A stretch of DNA of 64,000 nucleotides from Allokutzneria sp. NRRL B-24872 (lineage in GTDB: Bacteria > Actinomycetota > Actinomycetes > Mycobacteriales > Pseudonocardiaceae): positions 1 through 64,000 of the forward strand of contig NZ_MUMH01000059.1 of assembly GCF_002155965.1 (NCBI RefSeq), in the 5' to 3' direction. Made by a program: the position numbers and the translations under genes. The notes below the pieces were generated by a model. It was not told the origin of the DNA, ran no database searches, and worked only from the letters and a program-made list of their open reading frames with translations. Shown here one piece after another: positions 23,407 to 32,546 of the stretch (position 1 is the first letter of the stretch; each line of letters opens with the position of its first letter).

Positions 23407-25602
23407 CTAACCGCCGTAGGGGCCTTCGACGGACGGGAGTTCGGCGCGGTCCATGGGGGTGATGATGCCGGGCTCGTCCCCGGCGCCGTTCATGGCCTGG
23501 AACCACGTGCGCGCGGGTGACTTGCCGCCGTAGATGAAGCGGCCGTCCGTGCACGGCTTCGGCGGGGCGGAGCCACCGGGATCGCACAGCGTCGTGGGCG
23601 TCGAGGTGTCGTCGAAGGTGAAGACGGCTCCCGCGAGCTGCGGTGTGTAGCCGAGGAACCCGGCGGACTTGTGCTCCTGGGTGGTGCCGGTCTTGCCCGC
23701 CATCGGCCGGTCCCAGCCGTACTCCTTCGCGGCGGTGGTGGCGGTGCCGGAGATGGCGTCCTTGCTCATGCCGACCGTCATCGCGTCGGCCAGCTCCGGG
23801 TCGACGACCTGGGCGCAGGGCTCCTCGCGCAGCGGCACGCGTCGGCCCTGGCGGTCCAGCACCTCCTCGACGGGGCTCGGCGGACACCACGTGCCCGCGC
23901 TGGCCAGGGTCGCGCCGACGTTGGCCAGCTCCAGCGTGCTCGTGGGTGTCGGGCCGAGGGTGAACGAGCCGAAGTTCTGCTCGGTGAAGAACTTCCCGAC
24001 CGTGCGCTTCTTCTTGTCCTCGGTGGCGATCGTGGTGGCGAGGGAGCGCAACCCGAGGCGCTGCGCCATGTCCACCGCCGCGCCGACGCCGACCTTTTCC
24101 AGCAGCTGCACGAAGGTGGTGTTCGGCGAGGTGGCCAGCGCGTCCTGCAGGCTCATGCGCGGCGGGTAGTCGCTGCCCTCGTTGTTGCGGACGCAGTACC
24201 TGCGCACACCGCCTTCCCCTGCCGGGCAGCTCGCCGCGCCACCGGCGAAGGTGCTGGAGGTGAACGTGGGCGGGGCGGTGACGGAGTCGGTGATCGCCAT
24301 GCCCTGCTCCAGCGCGGCGGCGGCCGTGAAGAGCTTGTAGATCGACCCGGCGCCGAGGTTCTGCGGCTCGAAGGGCAGCCCGAGGGTGCTCTCGTTCTTG
24401 GCGCGGTCCAACCCGTAGGTGCGGTTGGCGGCGAGCGCGACGACGCGGTGCTTGTCCTTGCCGGGCTTGACGATCGCCATCGCGTTCGCGACGTGCTCGG
24501 TGTCCGGCGGCACCTGGGCGTCGACCGCGGACTTGGCCTTGGTCAGCGCGTCCTTGTCGAGCGTGGTCCTGATGGTCAGCCCACCGCGCTGAATGTCCTC
24601 TTTGGACACTCCGGCCTTCGCGAGGTAGGTCAGCACGTAGTCGCAGAAGTAGCCCGCGTCGCCAACGCCGACGCAGCCGTTGGGCGGGCGGGCCACCTCC
24701 GGCGCCAGCCCGAGCGGTTCGCGCTTCTGCGCCTCGGCCAGCTCGGCGGGAATCCGCTTCTGCCTGGCCATCTCGTCGATGACCACGTTGCGCCTGGCGA
24801 GCGCGCGGTCGGGGTAGCGGAAGGGGTTGAGCGCGGTCGGCTCGTTCACGATCCCGGCCAGCAGCGCCGCCTGCGCCACGCTCAGCCGCTCCTGCGGGAT
24901 GTCGAAGTACGTGCGCGCGGCGGCCCCGATGCCGTAGGAGTTGTGTCCGAAGGGGACGGTGTTGAGGTAGCGGCCGAGGATCTCCTCCTTGGACAGCTCC
25001 TGCTCGACCTGCATGGCGGTGCGGAGTTCGCGGAGCTTGCGCGCGGCGGATTGCTCGGAAGCCTTGTCGCGCTCCGCTTCCGTCGTCGCGGCCACGTGCA
25101 GGAGGTGGTTCTTCACGTACTGCTGGGTCAGCGTCGAGCCGCCCTGGGAGACCTTGCCGCTGACGCTGTTGGTCAGCAGCGCGCGGCCGATCGCCAGCAG
25201 GTCCACGCCCGCGTGCTCGTAGAAGCGCTGGTCCTCGATGGCCACCACCGCGTCCTTCACCGCCTGGGAGATCCGCTCGGCCGGCACGTGGAACCGGTAC
25301 TGGTCGTAGACCACCGCCAACGGCTGGCCGGAGGTGTCGGCGAGCGTGGTCAGCACCGGAGGTTCCTTGCCCAGCACGGCTTTCGCGCTGCCCGCCGTCG
25401 CGTCGCTGGTCTCGTTGGAGAGCAGTCCGGCGGCGCCCACGACGGGGAAGCACACCGCCGCCACCAACAGTCCGGCGACGAGGCACAGGCCGACCAGGCG
25501 CAGCACGGACAGCGTCCGGGGAACGGCCCGTTCCGGTTCGCCACCGCCGGGGTCGAGCACCGTGATGTCGAGCCGGGACGCACGGTCGGCGCTGCTGGGC
25601 AT
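23407..25602 (-). CDS. Class A penicillin-binding protein (transglycosylase/transpeptidase)
   Basis: A 731-aa protein that polymerises and cross-links peptidoglycan outside the membrane. A cytoplasmic tail (1-30) and one membrane helix (about 33-62) come first. The GT51 glycosyltransferase domain has catalytic Glu123 in EDQRFYEH, QGGSTLTQQYVKN and a long helix region to about 300. The transpeptidase domain has SIYK (420-423), SPN (492-494) and KTGTT (637-641). All motifs are complete. The ATG at 25602 has GGAGGGG close upstream and is preferred over a GTG at 25656. No PASTA domain is present. Confidence 0.92.
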   Translation of the reverse strand: MPSSADRASRLDITVLDPGGGEPERAVPRTLSVLRLVGLCLVAGLLVAAVCFPVVGAAGLLSNETSDATAGSAKAVLGKEPPVLTTLADTSGQPLAVVYDQYRFHVPAERISQAVKDAVVAIEDQRFYEHAGVDLLAIGRALLTNSVSGKVSQGGSTLTQQYVKNHLLHVAATTEAERDKASEQSAARKLRELRTAMQVEQELSKEEILGRYLNTVPFGHNSYGIGAAARTYFDIPQERLSVAQAALLAGIVNEPTALNPFRYPDRALARRNVVIDEMARQKRIPAELAEAQKREPLGLAPEVARPPNGCVGVGDAGYFCDYVLTYLAKAGVSKEDIQRGGLTIRTTLDKDALTKAKSAVDAQVPPDTEHVANAMAIVKPGKDKHRVVALAANRTYGLDRAKNESTLGLPFEPQNLGAGSIYKLFTAAAALEQGMAITDSVTAPPTFTSSTFAGGAASCPAGEGGVRRYCVRNNEGSDYPPRMSLQDALATSPNTTFVQLLEKVGVGAAVDMAQRLGLRSLATTIATEDKKKRTVGKFFTEQNFGSFTLGPTPTSTLELANVGATLASAGTWCPPSPVEEVLDRQGRRVPLREEPCAQVVDPELADAMTVGMSKDAISGTATTAAKEYGWDRPMAGKTGTTQEHKSAGFLGYTPQLAGAVFTFDDTSTPTTLCDPGGSAPPKPCTDGRFIYGGKSPARTWFQAMNGAGDEPGIITPMDRAELPSVEGPYGG

Positions 25603-25675
25603 CGTCCCCTCCAAGGCGGCTGATCGCTTCCCCTGAAGGAGAAGTACCCAGTTCACGGCCTCCGCAAGGGTGAAC

Positions 25676-26359
25676 TCAGCCGATCTTGACGAGCAGGTCG
25701 GTCAGCTCGCGCGGCATCGTGATCATGCAGTCGTGCCCGGTCGGCAGTTCCAGCACGCGCTCCCCCGGGGGCGCGGCGCGCCGCTCGAAGCCCTCGGGCA
25801 CCACCGTGGAGTGGATGTGGGTTCGCGGAACGGCCTTCACGGCGGGGTTGTCCAGGCGCACGGGCTCCAGGAGGCAGCGCACCGGCTGGTCGGAGAGCAT
25901 CGTGCGCAGCCACGCCACGTCGTCCGGGTCGGTCACGCCGAACGTGCCGGGCGGTGGGATGCGCCAGCCGCTGTCGGAGTTCAGCGCGAGCTCGACCAGC
26001 TGACGGCTCACGGGCATGACGTCGACCGCCGCCTCTCCGTGCTCCGGGACCATCGCGTCGAGGTGGACCAGGTGCGCGATCCGTTCCGGCACCGCGTTCG
26101 CCACCGAGGAGATCACCAGCCCGGCGTAGCTGTGCCCGACCAGCACGACCTCGGCCAGGTCCTGCTCGGTGATCAGCCCGAGCACGTCCGCCACGTGGGT
26201 GTCGAGCCCGACCTCCGGCCCGGCGAGGTGGATCTTGTCGCCGTAGCCGGTCAGCGTCGGCGCGAGCACGCGGTGCCCGGCCGCCTCCAGCAGCGGGATC
26301 ACCCGATCCCAGCAGCGCGCGCTGTGCCACGCGCCGTGCACCAGCAGATATGTCGCCAT
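25676..26359 (-). CDS. Alpha/beta hydrolase (esterase, hydroxynitrile-lyase/PnbA-like fold)
   Basis: A 227-aa cytoplasmic protein. MATYLLVHGAWHSARCWDRV at the N-terminus, nucleophile Ser77 in VLVGHSYAG, LDAMVPEHGE and a final His in PTGHDCM are the features of small EstC/hydroxynitrile-lyase-like hydrolases. Substrate is unknown. AGGAAG stands nine bases before the ATG. It is divergent from a TetR gene, with two perfect operators between them, so it is very likely under that repressor. Confidence 0.85.
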   Translation of the reverse strand: MATYLLVHGAWHSARCWDRVIPLLEAAGHRVLAPTLTGYGDKIHLAGPEVGLDTHVADVLGLITEQDLAEVVLVGHSYAGLVISSVANAVPERIAHLVHLDAMVPEHGEAAVDVMPVSRQLVELALNSDSGWRIPPPGTFGVTDPDDVAWLRTMLSDQPVRCLLEPVRLDNPAVKAVPRTHIHSTVVPEGFERRAAPPGERVLELPTGHDCMITMPRELTDLLVKIG

Positions 26360-26389
26360 GGCCGCCCACTTCCTGGCATCATGCAGAGA

Positions 26390-26404
26390 CGGGACACTGT
26401 CCCG
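26390..26404. promoter_or_regulatory. TetR operator O1, GGGACA-C-TGTCCC
   Basis: This perfect 15-base palindrome lies in the hydrolase/TetR divergent promoter, 31 bases before the hydrolase ATG, over its likely -35 region. Confidence 0.75.
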
Positions 26405-26414
26405 GTTGACGATA

Positions 26415-26429
26415 CGGGACAGTGTCCCG
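26415..26429. promoter_or_regulatory. TetR operator O2, GGGACA-G-TGTCCC
   Basis: Second copy, with its centre 25 bases from that of O1 and 21 bases before the regulator's GTG. A TTGACG hexamer (26406-26411) lies between the two operators. The arrangement fits autorepression plus repression of the hydrolase. Confidence 0.75.
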
Positions 26430-26449
26430 CTTAGTGAAGGGCGGATTCT

Positions 26450-27001
26450 GTGCGACCTCAGCGCGCGGACGCGCGGCGCAACAAGCAGACCCTGCTCGAC
26501 GCCGCGGCCGAGGTCTTCGTCAGCTCCGGCGTGGAGGCGCCGATCCGCGACATCGCGGCGCGCGCGGGCGTCGGCACGGCCACGATCTACCGCCACTTCC
26601 CCACCCGCGCCGACCTCATCGTCGCGGTCTACCGGCACCAGGTGGAGAACCTCGCCGAAGCGGGTCCGACGCTGCTGGAGCACGGCTCCAGCCCGTACGC
26701 CGCGCTGGGGCGGTGGATCGAGCTCTTCGTGGACTTCGTGATCACCAAGCAGGGGCTCCCGTCCGTGCTCCAGTCCGACGACCCCTGCTACGACCCGCTG
26801 CACTCCTACTTCCTCGAACGACTCGTACCCGTGTGCACCGAACTGCTCGCAGCCGCGACGAGCTCCGGCGAGATCAAGCCGGGCGTGGACGCCTACGAGC
26901 TGATGCGCGGGGTCGGGGGCCTGTGCGCGGGCGCGGGCACGAACCGCCGCTACGACGCGCGGAAGCTGGTCGGACTCCTCGTCGCTGGGCTGCGCGGGTA
27001 G
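26450..27001 (+). CDS. TetR-family transcriptional regulator (GGGACA-N-TGTCCC regulon)
   Basis: A 183-aa protein from GTG 26450. The DNA-binding segment is IRDIAARAGVGTATIYRHFPTR at about residues 32-53; the ligand domain follows and is typical of the SbtR/AcrR-like group. The protein is short but complete. Two exact operators lie in its own promoter and a third copy lies 6 kb upstream between unrelated divergent genes, so it probably controls at least four genes, including itself. Confidence 0.87.
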   Translation: MRPQRADARRNKQTLLDAAAEVFVSSGVEAPIRDIAARAGVGTATIYRHFPTRADLIVAVYRHQVENLAEAGPTLLEHGSSPYAALGRWIELFVDFVITKQGLPSVLQSDDPCYDPLHSYFLERLVPVCTELLAAATSSGEIKPGVDAYELMRGVGGLCAGAGTNRRYDARKLVGLLVAGLRG

Positions 27002-27048
27002 TTCTGCTTGTTCGCCGCGAAGGCCCCCTGTTAGCTTGGCGATCCGGT

Positions 27049-27062
27049 TGAGAGCGCTCTCA
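27049..27062. promoter_or_regulatory. LacI-type operator before the fructan hydrolase
   Basis: TGAGAGCGCTCTCA is a perfect 14-base palindrome with the central CG of LacI/GalR-family sites. It lies 24 bases before the GH32 start. The cognate regulator is not in the window. Confidence 0.7.
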
Positions 27063-27085
27063 CCGGCTCCGAAGGGGTGGTCGGC

Positions 27086-29491
27086 ATGGCCAGAGCTCTG
27101 GTCGCTTCCCTGGTCGCGCTGCTGCTGACGCTGTCCTCCGCGCCGCTCGCGCGGGCGGGGACGACCTGGGACTACCCGGAGTTCGGCTACCAACCGACGA
27201 CCTACCACGAGCCGCAGCGCGGGCAGTTCCACTTCAGCTCGCGTACCGGTTGGATGAACGACCCGAACGGGCTCGTGCACGCCAACGGCGAGTACCACTT
27301 CTTCTACCAGCACAATCCGCACGGCCTGGAGTGGGACACCATGCACTGGGGGCACGCGACGAGCCCCGATCTCGTGCACTGGACGCAGAAGCCGATCGCG
27401 CTGGAGCCGGGCGTGCACGCGGGGACGCTGTTCTCCGGCGGTGGGGTCGTCGACCGGCACAACACGTCGGGGCTGAAGACCGGGGCGCTGGAGCCGATCG
27501 TGGTGTTCTCCAACACCGACGGCGTGAGCATCTTCTACAGCAACGACAACGGCAGGACCTTCCAGTCCTACGACAAGGGCCGCAAGCAGATCGAGATCCC
27601 GGTGGAGAGCCGCGATCCGAAGGTGCTGTGGGACGCCGCGCGCAAGCGGTGGGTCATGGTCGTCTGGTCCCAGCGCGACGGCAACGGCGCCGACATCTAC
27701 ACCTCGCCGAACCTGCTGGACTGGACCTTTGCCAGCCGCTACGCCGCGCCGTGGCTCTTCGAGTGCCCCGACCTGTTCCCGCTGCCGCTGGACGGCCGCG
27801 CCGACGATCAGCGGTGGGTGCTGACCTCGGCGTCGAGCGACTACGTCGTCGGTTCCTTCGACGGCACCACCTTCCGCGCCGATCGACCCGAGCCCAAGCG
27901 GATGGACCTCGGTACCGCGTTCGCCGGCGGTACCTTCTACGCGGCCATGACCTTCAGCGACCTGCCGGACAAGCGCGTCGTGCAGATGGCTTGGCAGGGC
28001 GGCAATCGCGGGAGCACGTGGACCGGCAACGCCACCTTACCCGCCGCACTGGGACTGGTCACCGGCCCGAACGGACCTCAGATCACCAGGACACCGGTTG
28101 CCGAGTTGGACTCGATCCGCGCGGACACCAGGACCTGGCGGAACCAGGTCGTCGGCGGCGGCAACCTCTTCCAAGGCATCAAGGCCGACACCTACGAGGT
28201 CACCGCGCAGTTCGACGTGCGCGACGCGACCGCCGAGCAGTTCGGCTTCCACCTGCACACGCGGCCGGACGGCTCAGCGGACCGCGCTGTGGTCTACGAC
28301 CGCAAGACGGGCACGCTGGACGGGAAAGCGCTCCAACCCCGCGACGGCAAGGTGTCGATGCGCCTGCTCGTGGACCGGGGCCAGCTCGCGATCTTCGCCG
28401 ATGGCGGCCGGTTCTCGTTGTCCGACAACGTGAACTTCGACTCCGCCGCGGTCAGCCAGGGCATCCGGTTGTTCGCGACCGGCGGCGAGGTCCGCCTGGA
28501 CAGCGCGAGCTTCACCCGGCTCGGCACCACGTGGGGCACTGCCGAGTCCACTGTGGACAGCAATGTCGCCGGGCCGTGGCACGCCTCGGGCGGCTCGTGG
28601 ACCGACGCCGCGCGCGGCAAGCTCGGCCAGGCGCAGAACGACGGCTTCTACCTGGGTGCGGGTACCGAAAGGGACTCCGTCTACCAGGGGGACGTCGTGC
28701 TCGGCACCGCGCAGGCCGCCGGGCTGACCTTCCGCGCGAACGCCGACGGAGCCGGGTACACCGCGAGCGTCGACCGCGCCGGGCTCGTCAAGCTCTGGCG
28801 CCCGGGAAGGGACATCGCGACCCACGCGGTACCGGTCACCGCTGGCCGCGCCCACCACCTCAAGGTGCAGACCACCGGCTCGCGCATCCGAGTGTGGCTG
28901 GACAACGGCTCCGCGCCGGTGATCGACGCGACCGACACCGCGTACAGCTCAGGACGCTTTGGCGCCAACGTTTTCCGGGGCGCGGCGACGGTGCAGAACC
29001 TCAACGTCGGCTCTGGCGGCTTCGCGACGATCTCCTCCGGGCCGTGGGCGCCGCGCGGCGGCATGTGGACAGTCTCGCCGCGCGGGCTGCACGCCAGCAC
29101 CGCCGCCGATGCCTTCTACCTCAGCGACCGCACTGGAACCGACTTCGCGTTCGAGGGCGATCTCTCCGTGGTCAACGGCGTCGGCGCGGGCCTGACCTTC
29201 CGCGCGGACGCGTCCGGCTCCGGCTACACCGCGACCATCGACACGAGCGGTGTGGTGAAGTTGTGGCGTCCTGGCAAGGACATCGCCGTGCGCGCGACGC
29301 CGATAGCCGAAGGCCGCTCGTATCACGTGAAGGTCGAGGCGGTCGGCTCGCGGATTCGGGTCTGGCTCGACCGCAGCGCCGCACCGGTCATCGACGCGAC
29401 CGACTCCACGTACTCGTCGGGGCGGTTCGGGGTGAACGCGTACGCCGCCAACACTCTGGCACAGAACCTCATCAGCACTTCGGCGGGGTAG
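27086..29491 (+). CDS. Secreted GH32 fructan hydrolase (levanase/inulinase type) with two C-terminal repeats
   Basis: An 801-aa protein with a signal peptide (1 to about 24). The GH32 five-bladed propeller has nucleophile Asp59 in WMNDPNG, the RDP motif (SRDPKVLW) and the acid/base Glu in FECPD. The GH32 C-terminal beta domain ends near residue 475. Two tandem domains of about 150-160 residues follow, each with GLTFRA(N/D)A, (V/A)KLWRPG(R/K)DIA, SRIRVWLD and PVIDATD. They look like LamG/3-keto-disaccharide-hydrolase-type carbohydrate modules that arose by duplication. GAAGGGG stands eight bases before the ATG. One TTA codon (28037-28039) may make the gene depend on the bldA tRNA. Confidence 0.92.
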   Translation: MARALVASLVALLLTLSSAPLARAGTTWDYPEFGYQPTTYHEPQRGQFHFSSRTGWMNDPNGLVHANGEYHFFYQHNPHGLEWDTMHWGHATSPDLVHWTQKPIALEPGVHAGTLFSGGGVVDRHNTSGLKTGALEPIVVFSNTDGVSIFYSNDNGRTFQSYDKGRKQIEIPVESRDPKVLWDAARKRWVMVVWSQRDGNGADIYTSPNLLDWTFASRYAAPWLFECPDLFPLPLDGRADDQRWVLTSASSDYVVGSFDGTTFRADRPEPKRMDLGTAFAGGTFYAAMTFSDLPDKRVVQMAWQGGNRGSTWTGNATLPAALGLVTGPNGPQITRTPVAELDSIRADTRTWRNQVVGGGNLFQGIKADTYEVTAQFDVRDATAEQFGFHLHTRPDGSADRAVVYDRKTGTLDGKALQPRDGKVSMRLLVDRGQLAIFADGGRFSLSDNVNFDSAAVSQGIRLFATGGEVRLDSASFTRLGTTWGTAESTVDSNVAGPWHASGGSWTDAARGKLGQAQNDGFYLGAGTERDSVYQGDVVLGTAQAAGLTFRANADGAGYTASVDRAGLVKLWRPGRDIATHAVPVTAGRAHHLKVQTTGSRIRVWLDNGSAPVIDATDTAYSSGRFGANVFRGAATVQNLNVGSGGFATISSGPWAPRGGMWTVSPRGLHASTAADAFYLSDRTGTDFAFEGDLSVVNGVGAGLTFRADASGSGYTATIDTSGVVKLWRPGKDIAVRATPIAEGRSYHVKVEAVGSRIRVWLDRSAAPVIDATDSTYSSGRFGVNAYAANTLAQNLISTSAG

Positions 29492-29706
29492 CTGATCACT
29501 GAGCGTGCACCGCTGTCGTCGCTCCGCGTCATCGACTTGCCGCGACGGCAACTGATGGCGAGGAGTGTTGCGGGCAAAGGGTTTCAGTGCGCCTTGAAAG
29601 AGGGACTACTTCCTGCGGGTCCTGCATCGAAGAGTTTCACGCAGTCTGGTCGGGACGATCACAGGCCCTACGGTGGGCACCCCCTGCCGCCCCCGTAAGG
29701 ATCACT

Positions 29707-31065
29707 GTGAAGGCACTTCCCACCCTGTCCGTCGCCACGCTGCTCGTCGCCGCGATAGCGGCCCCCGCCGTCGCGGCGCCGACCCCGCCGCCCGTGCACA
29801 TCATCCCGCCGGTGCAGCGGACCACCCCGCCGGCGCAGACCACGTCCGCCACTCCGACGACCTCGGTGGCGCCGACGACCACGACCGCCCCGACGACCAC
29901 GACGACGAAGCCGACGACGCCGCCCGCGAGCGACTGGCGTACCAAGTCGTACTGGGTGCACTGGAACGGGACGCCGGTCACCGACGAGATGCTGGCCGAG
30001 GAAGCGCAGAAGCGCGACTACATCCTGCTCAACGCCTGGGAGGCAAGCTACGTCCCCAAGCTGAAGGCGGCCAACCCGACGGTCACCGTGCTGGTGTACA
30101 AGGACATGTCCTCCACGCGCTCCTACGCTTGCCGCGACGGCAAGGACGACGAGCACCTGCCGACCGGGGTCGGTTTCTGCGCCGCGGAGAAGAACCGGCC
30201 GGAGTGGTTCCTCAAGGACTCCAAGGGAAAGCGGCTGGAGTACGCCGGGTACAAGGGGCACTGGCAGATGGACGTCGGTGACCCGAAGTACCAGGCGGAG
30301 TGGGCGGAGAACGTCGTCGCGTCGACGAAGGGCGTCTTCGACGGCGTGCTGATCGACAACGCGCTCTGGACCTGCGACACCTACCACCCCGGCACGTGCC
30401 CGTCGAAGTACGGCGACAACGCCTCCTTCCAGGCCGCGTACTCCTCGTTCTTCGCCAACACCCGCGCGACCTTCACCGCGGCCGGGCTGAAGACCGTGGC
30501 GAACATGAGCAACGCCAGGCTGCACAAGGACGGCTGGAAGAACTACATGGCCAACCTCGACGGAGGCTGGGACGAGTGGTGGCTGTCCTTCTCCGACACC
30601 GAGCAGCTGCCCGACTACGCCGAGGGCTGGCGCCGCCAGGTCGCGCAGATCGCCGACAACGAGGCCGCCGGCAAGATCACCCTGGTGCAGCCGCACTTCT
30701 CCAAGACCGCCGTTCGCCCCTTCCGCTACGCACTGGCCTCCTACTTCATGGCGGCGAGCAGCACGAAGTCGGCGATCGCGGAGATGGAGAAGACCGACGG
30801 CTACGGCGAACCGTCGCCGTGGCGCCCCGAGTACGACTGGGACCTCGGCAAGCCCTCCGGCCCGTACACCTCCGTCGGCACCAACGTCTACCGCCGCGAC
30901 TTCGCCTGCGGCACGGTCGTGGTGAACGCCAACCCGACCGAGAGCCAGGCCATCACGCTCTCCCTGGGCGGCGACCACCTCAACGAGGCCGGGACGAACG
31001 TGAACTCCGTCAGCCTGCCGGGCACCTCCGGCTCCATCCTCCGCAAGACCTGCCCGAAGCGTTGA
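29707..31065 (+). CDS. Secreted glycoside-hydrolase-like protein (GHL15-like)
   Basis: A 452-aa protein with a signal peptide, MKALPTLSVATLLVAAIAAP, then a Thr/Pro-rich linker (about 30-75), then a catalytic-type domain starting KSYWVHWNG. VTVLVYKDM, GVLIDNALWTCD and GGWDEWWLSFSD look like strands of a TIM barrel with acidic residues at their ends, as in the hypothetical glycosyl hydrolase family GHL15 and relatives. Activity is not known. The GTG at 29707 was chosen because AAGG lies six bases upstream and the signal peptide starts there; the frame stays open for 40 codons before it. A possible -10 box (TACGGT) is at 29669. Confidence 0.78.
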   Translation: MKALPTLSVATLLVAAIAAPAVAAPTPPPVHIIPPVQRTTPPAQTTSATPTTSVAPTTTTAPTTTTTKPTTPPASDWRTKSYWVHWNGTPVTDEMLAEEAQKRDYILLNAWEASYVPKLKAANPTVTVLVYKDMSSTRSYACRDGKDDEHLPTGVGFCAAEKNRPEWFLKDSKGKRLEYAGYKGHWQMDVGDPKYQAEWAENVVASTKGVFDGVLIDNALWTCDTYHPGTCPSKYGDNASFQAAYSSFFANTRATFTAAGLKTVANMSNARLHKDGWKNYMANLDGGWDEWWLSFSDTEQLPDYAEGWRRQVAQIADNEAAGKITLVQPHFSKTAVRPFRYALASYFMAASSTKSAIAEMEKTDGYGEPSPWRPEYDWDLGKPSGPYTSVGTNVYRRDFACGTVVVNANPTESQAITLSLGGDHLNEAGTNVNSVSLPGTSGSILRKTCPKR

Positions 31066-31087
31066 CCGGAGTGCGAAACGGGAACTC

Positions 31088-31951
31088 TCAGTTCTCGCGG
31101 TAGTAGTCGTGGACCTCGGCGAGCTTGCCGAAGCCCGCTGAGGCGTAGGTCGCCACGGCGCCGACGTTCGAGGTCGGCGTGGCCACCAGCGCGCTCGACG
31201 AACCCATTTCCTGGAGCGCCGCCGCCGCGGCCACGGTGATCGCCCTGCCGTGGCCGCGCCCGCGGTGGTCGTTGTGCACGCCCATCGGCTCGATCAGCCC
31301 GGGCAGGCCCGGCCCCGCCGACCACACCGTGACCACGCCGACCGCCGCGTCCTGCTCGTCGTAGCCGATCAGGCTCCGCGCGTCCGCGTACGGAGTACCA
31401 GCCGACATCGCGTGCCACTTCTCGGCCGCGAACGTCGAGCCCTCGAACGACGCGCGCAGCACCTCGGCCCACAGCTCCGCCTGCTCCTGCCCCGCGATCT
31501 CGATCCGCAGGTCGGGCGCCTTCACCGGCTCCGCGAGGTCACGCGACAACGGCGTCCACGGCTCGTCGGTCTGCCACCCCTGCTCCGCCAGCAGGCTGTG
31601 CAGCAGCACGCCCATCGGCGCCTCGATGTTGACCTTGCCCGCCGGCAGCACACCGCGCTCCGGCTCGGTCACGTCCTCGACCAGCCGCCGCACCAGCTCC
31701 TCATCCTGCTGCACGTCCGCCGCGATCGTGATGCGCAGCAGCGTCGAGCCGTCCAGCAGCCCCACCGCCAGCACCCGTCCGTCGCGGCTCCAGGTCCGGA
31801 CAGCGCCGGCGGTCGTCTCGGCGCCGAAGCGCCAGAACCAGCCGATGTCGCCCGGGTGCAGTTGCATCGCCCGGTCGCGCTGCCACCCTCGCAGCGCGTT
31901 GACGGCCACGCTCAGCCCATCGACATCCGGCGTGTCCAACACGATCGTCAT
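31088..31951 (-). CDS. GNAT acetyltransferase with an N-terminal GNAT-like half
   Basis: A 287-aa protein. The C-terminal half carries the acetyl-CoA signature: GLIEPMGVHNDHRGRGHGRA (R-G-x-G-x-G/A), followed by ALVATPTSNVGAVATYASAGF. The N-terminal half resembles a degenerate GNAT fold, so the chain is probably a two-domain acetyltransferase similar to mycothiol-synthase-like proteins. Substrate is unknown. The ATG at 31951 (MTIVLDTPDVD) is preferred; the open frame upstream runs into the divergent DHFR-like gene. Confidence 0.75.
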   Translation of the reverse strand: MTIVLDTPDVDGLSVAVNALRGWQRDRAMQLHPGDIGWFWRFGAETTAGAVRTWSRDGRVLAVGLLDGSTLLRITIAADVQQDEELVRRLVEDVTEPERGVLPAGKVNIEAPMGVLLHSLLAEQGWQTDEPWTPLSRDLAEPVKAPDLRIEIAGQEQAELWAEVLRASFEGSTFAAEKWHAMSAGTPYADARSLIGYDEQDAAVGVVTVWSAGPGLPGLIEPMGVHNDHRGRGHGRAITVAAAAALQEMGSSSALVATPTSNVGAVATYASAGFGKLAEVHDYYREN

Positions 31952-32012
31952 GCCCGCGATCTCACACCAACGTCCGGCCGCCCGCACCCGGGTTTCGGCG
32001 TACTCTTCGGCG

Positions 32013-32546
32013 ATGCGGCCGCTTCGGTACTCCATCAACGTCACGCTGGACGGGTGCTGCGACCACCGCGCCATCCCGGCGGACGAGGCTCTGCACCGTC
32101 ATCACGCCGAGAACCTCGACCGCGCTGACGCGCTCCTGTTCGGCCGGGTCACCTACGAGATGATGGAGTCCGCGTGGCGGTCCCCGAGCCCCCACGACGA
32201 TGACCCCTTCGCCCGCTCCATCGACGCGGCGAAGAAGTACGTCGTGTCAAGCACTCTGGAGCACGTCGACTGGAACGCGGAGCTCGTGCGCGGCGACCTG
32301 GCCACCGCTGTGCGGCGGCTCAAGCAGACTCCGGGCAAGGGCGTCTTCGTCGGCGGCGTGCGGCTCCCGATGGCGTTGGCGGAGCTGGGTTTGATCGACG
32401 AGTACGAGTTCGTCGTCCACCCCCGCATCGCGGGCCACGGCCCGACCCTGTTCGAGGGCTTGTCCCAGCACGTCGACCTGAAGCTCGTGAGCCGCTCCAA
32501 GTTCGGCTCGGGAGTCATGGTGCTGCGGTACGAGCCCCGCGCCTAG
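32013..32546 (+). CDS. Dihydrofolate reductase/RibD C-terminal family protein
   Basis: A 177-aa protein. MRPLRYSINVTLDGCCDH, LLFGRVTYEMMESAW and GKGVFVGGVRLPMALAELGLIDEYEFVVHP are the standard pieces of the small RibD_C oxidoreductases common in actinomycetes. They use NADPH; substrates are mostly unknown. TACTCT (32001-32006) six bases before the ATG predicts a leaderless transcript. The stop codon shares the sequence CTAG with the stop codon of the convergent 13E12 gene. Confidence 0.82.
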   Translation: MRPLRYSINVTLDGCCDHRAIPADEALHRHHAENLDRADALLFGRVTYEMMESAWRSPSPHDDDPFARSIDAAKKYVVSSTLEHVDWNAELVRGDLATAVRRLKQTPGKGVFVGGVRLPMALAELGLIDEYEFVVHPRIAGHGPTLFEGLSQHVDLKLVSRSKFGSGVMVLRYEPRA

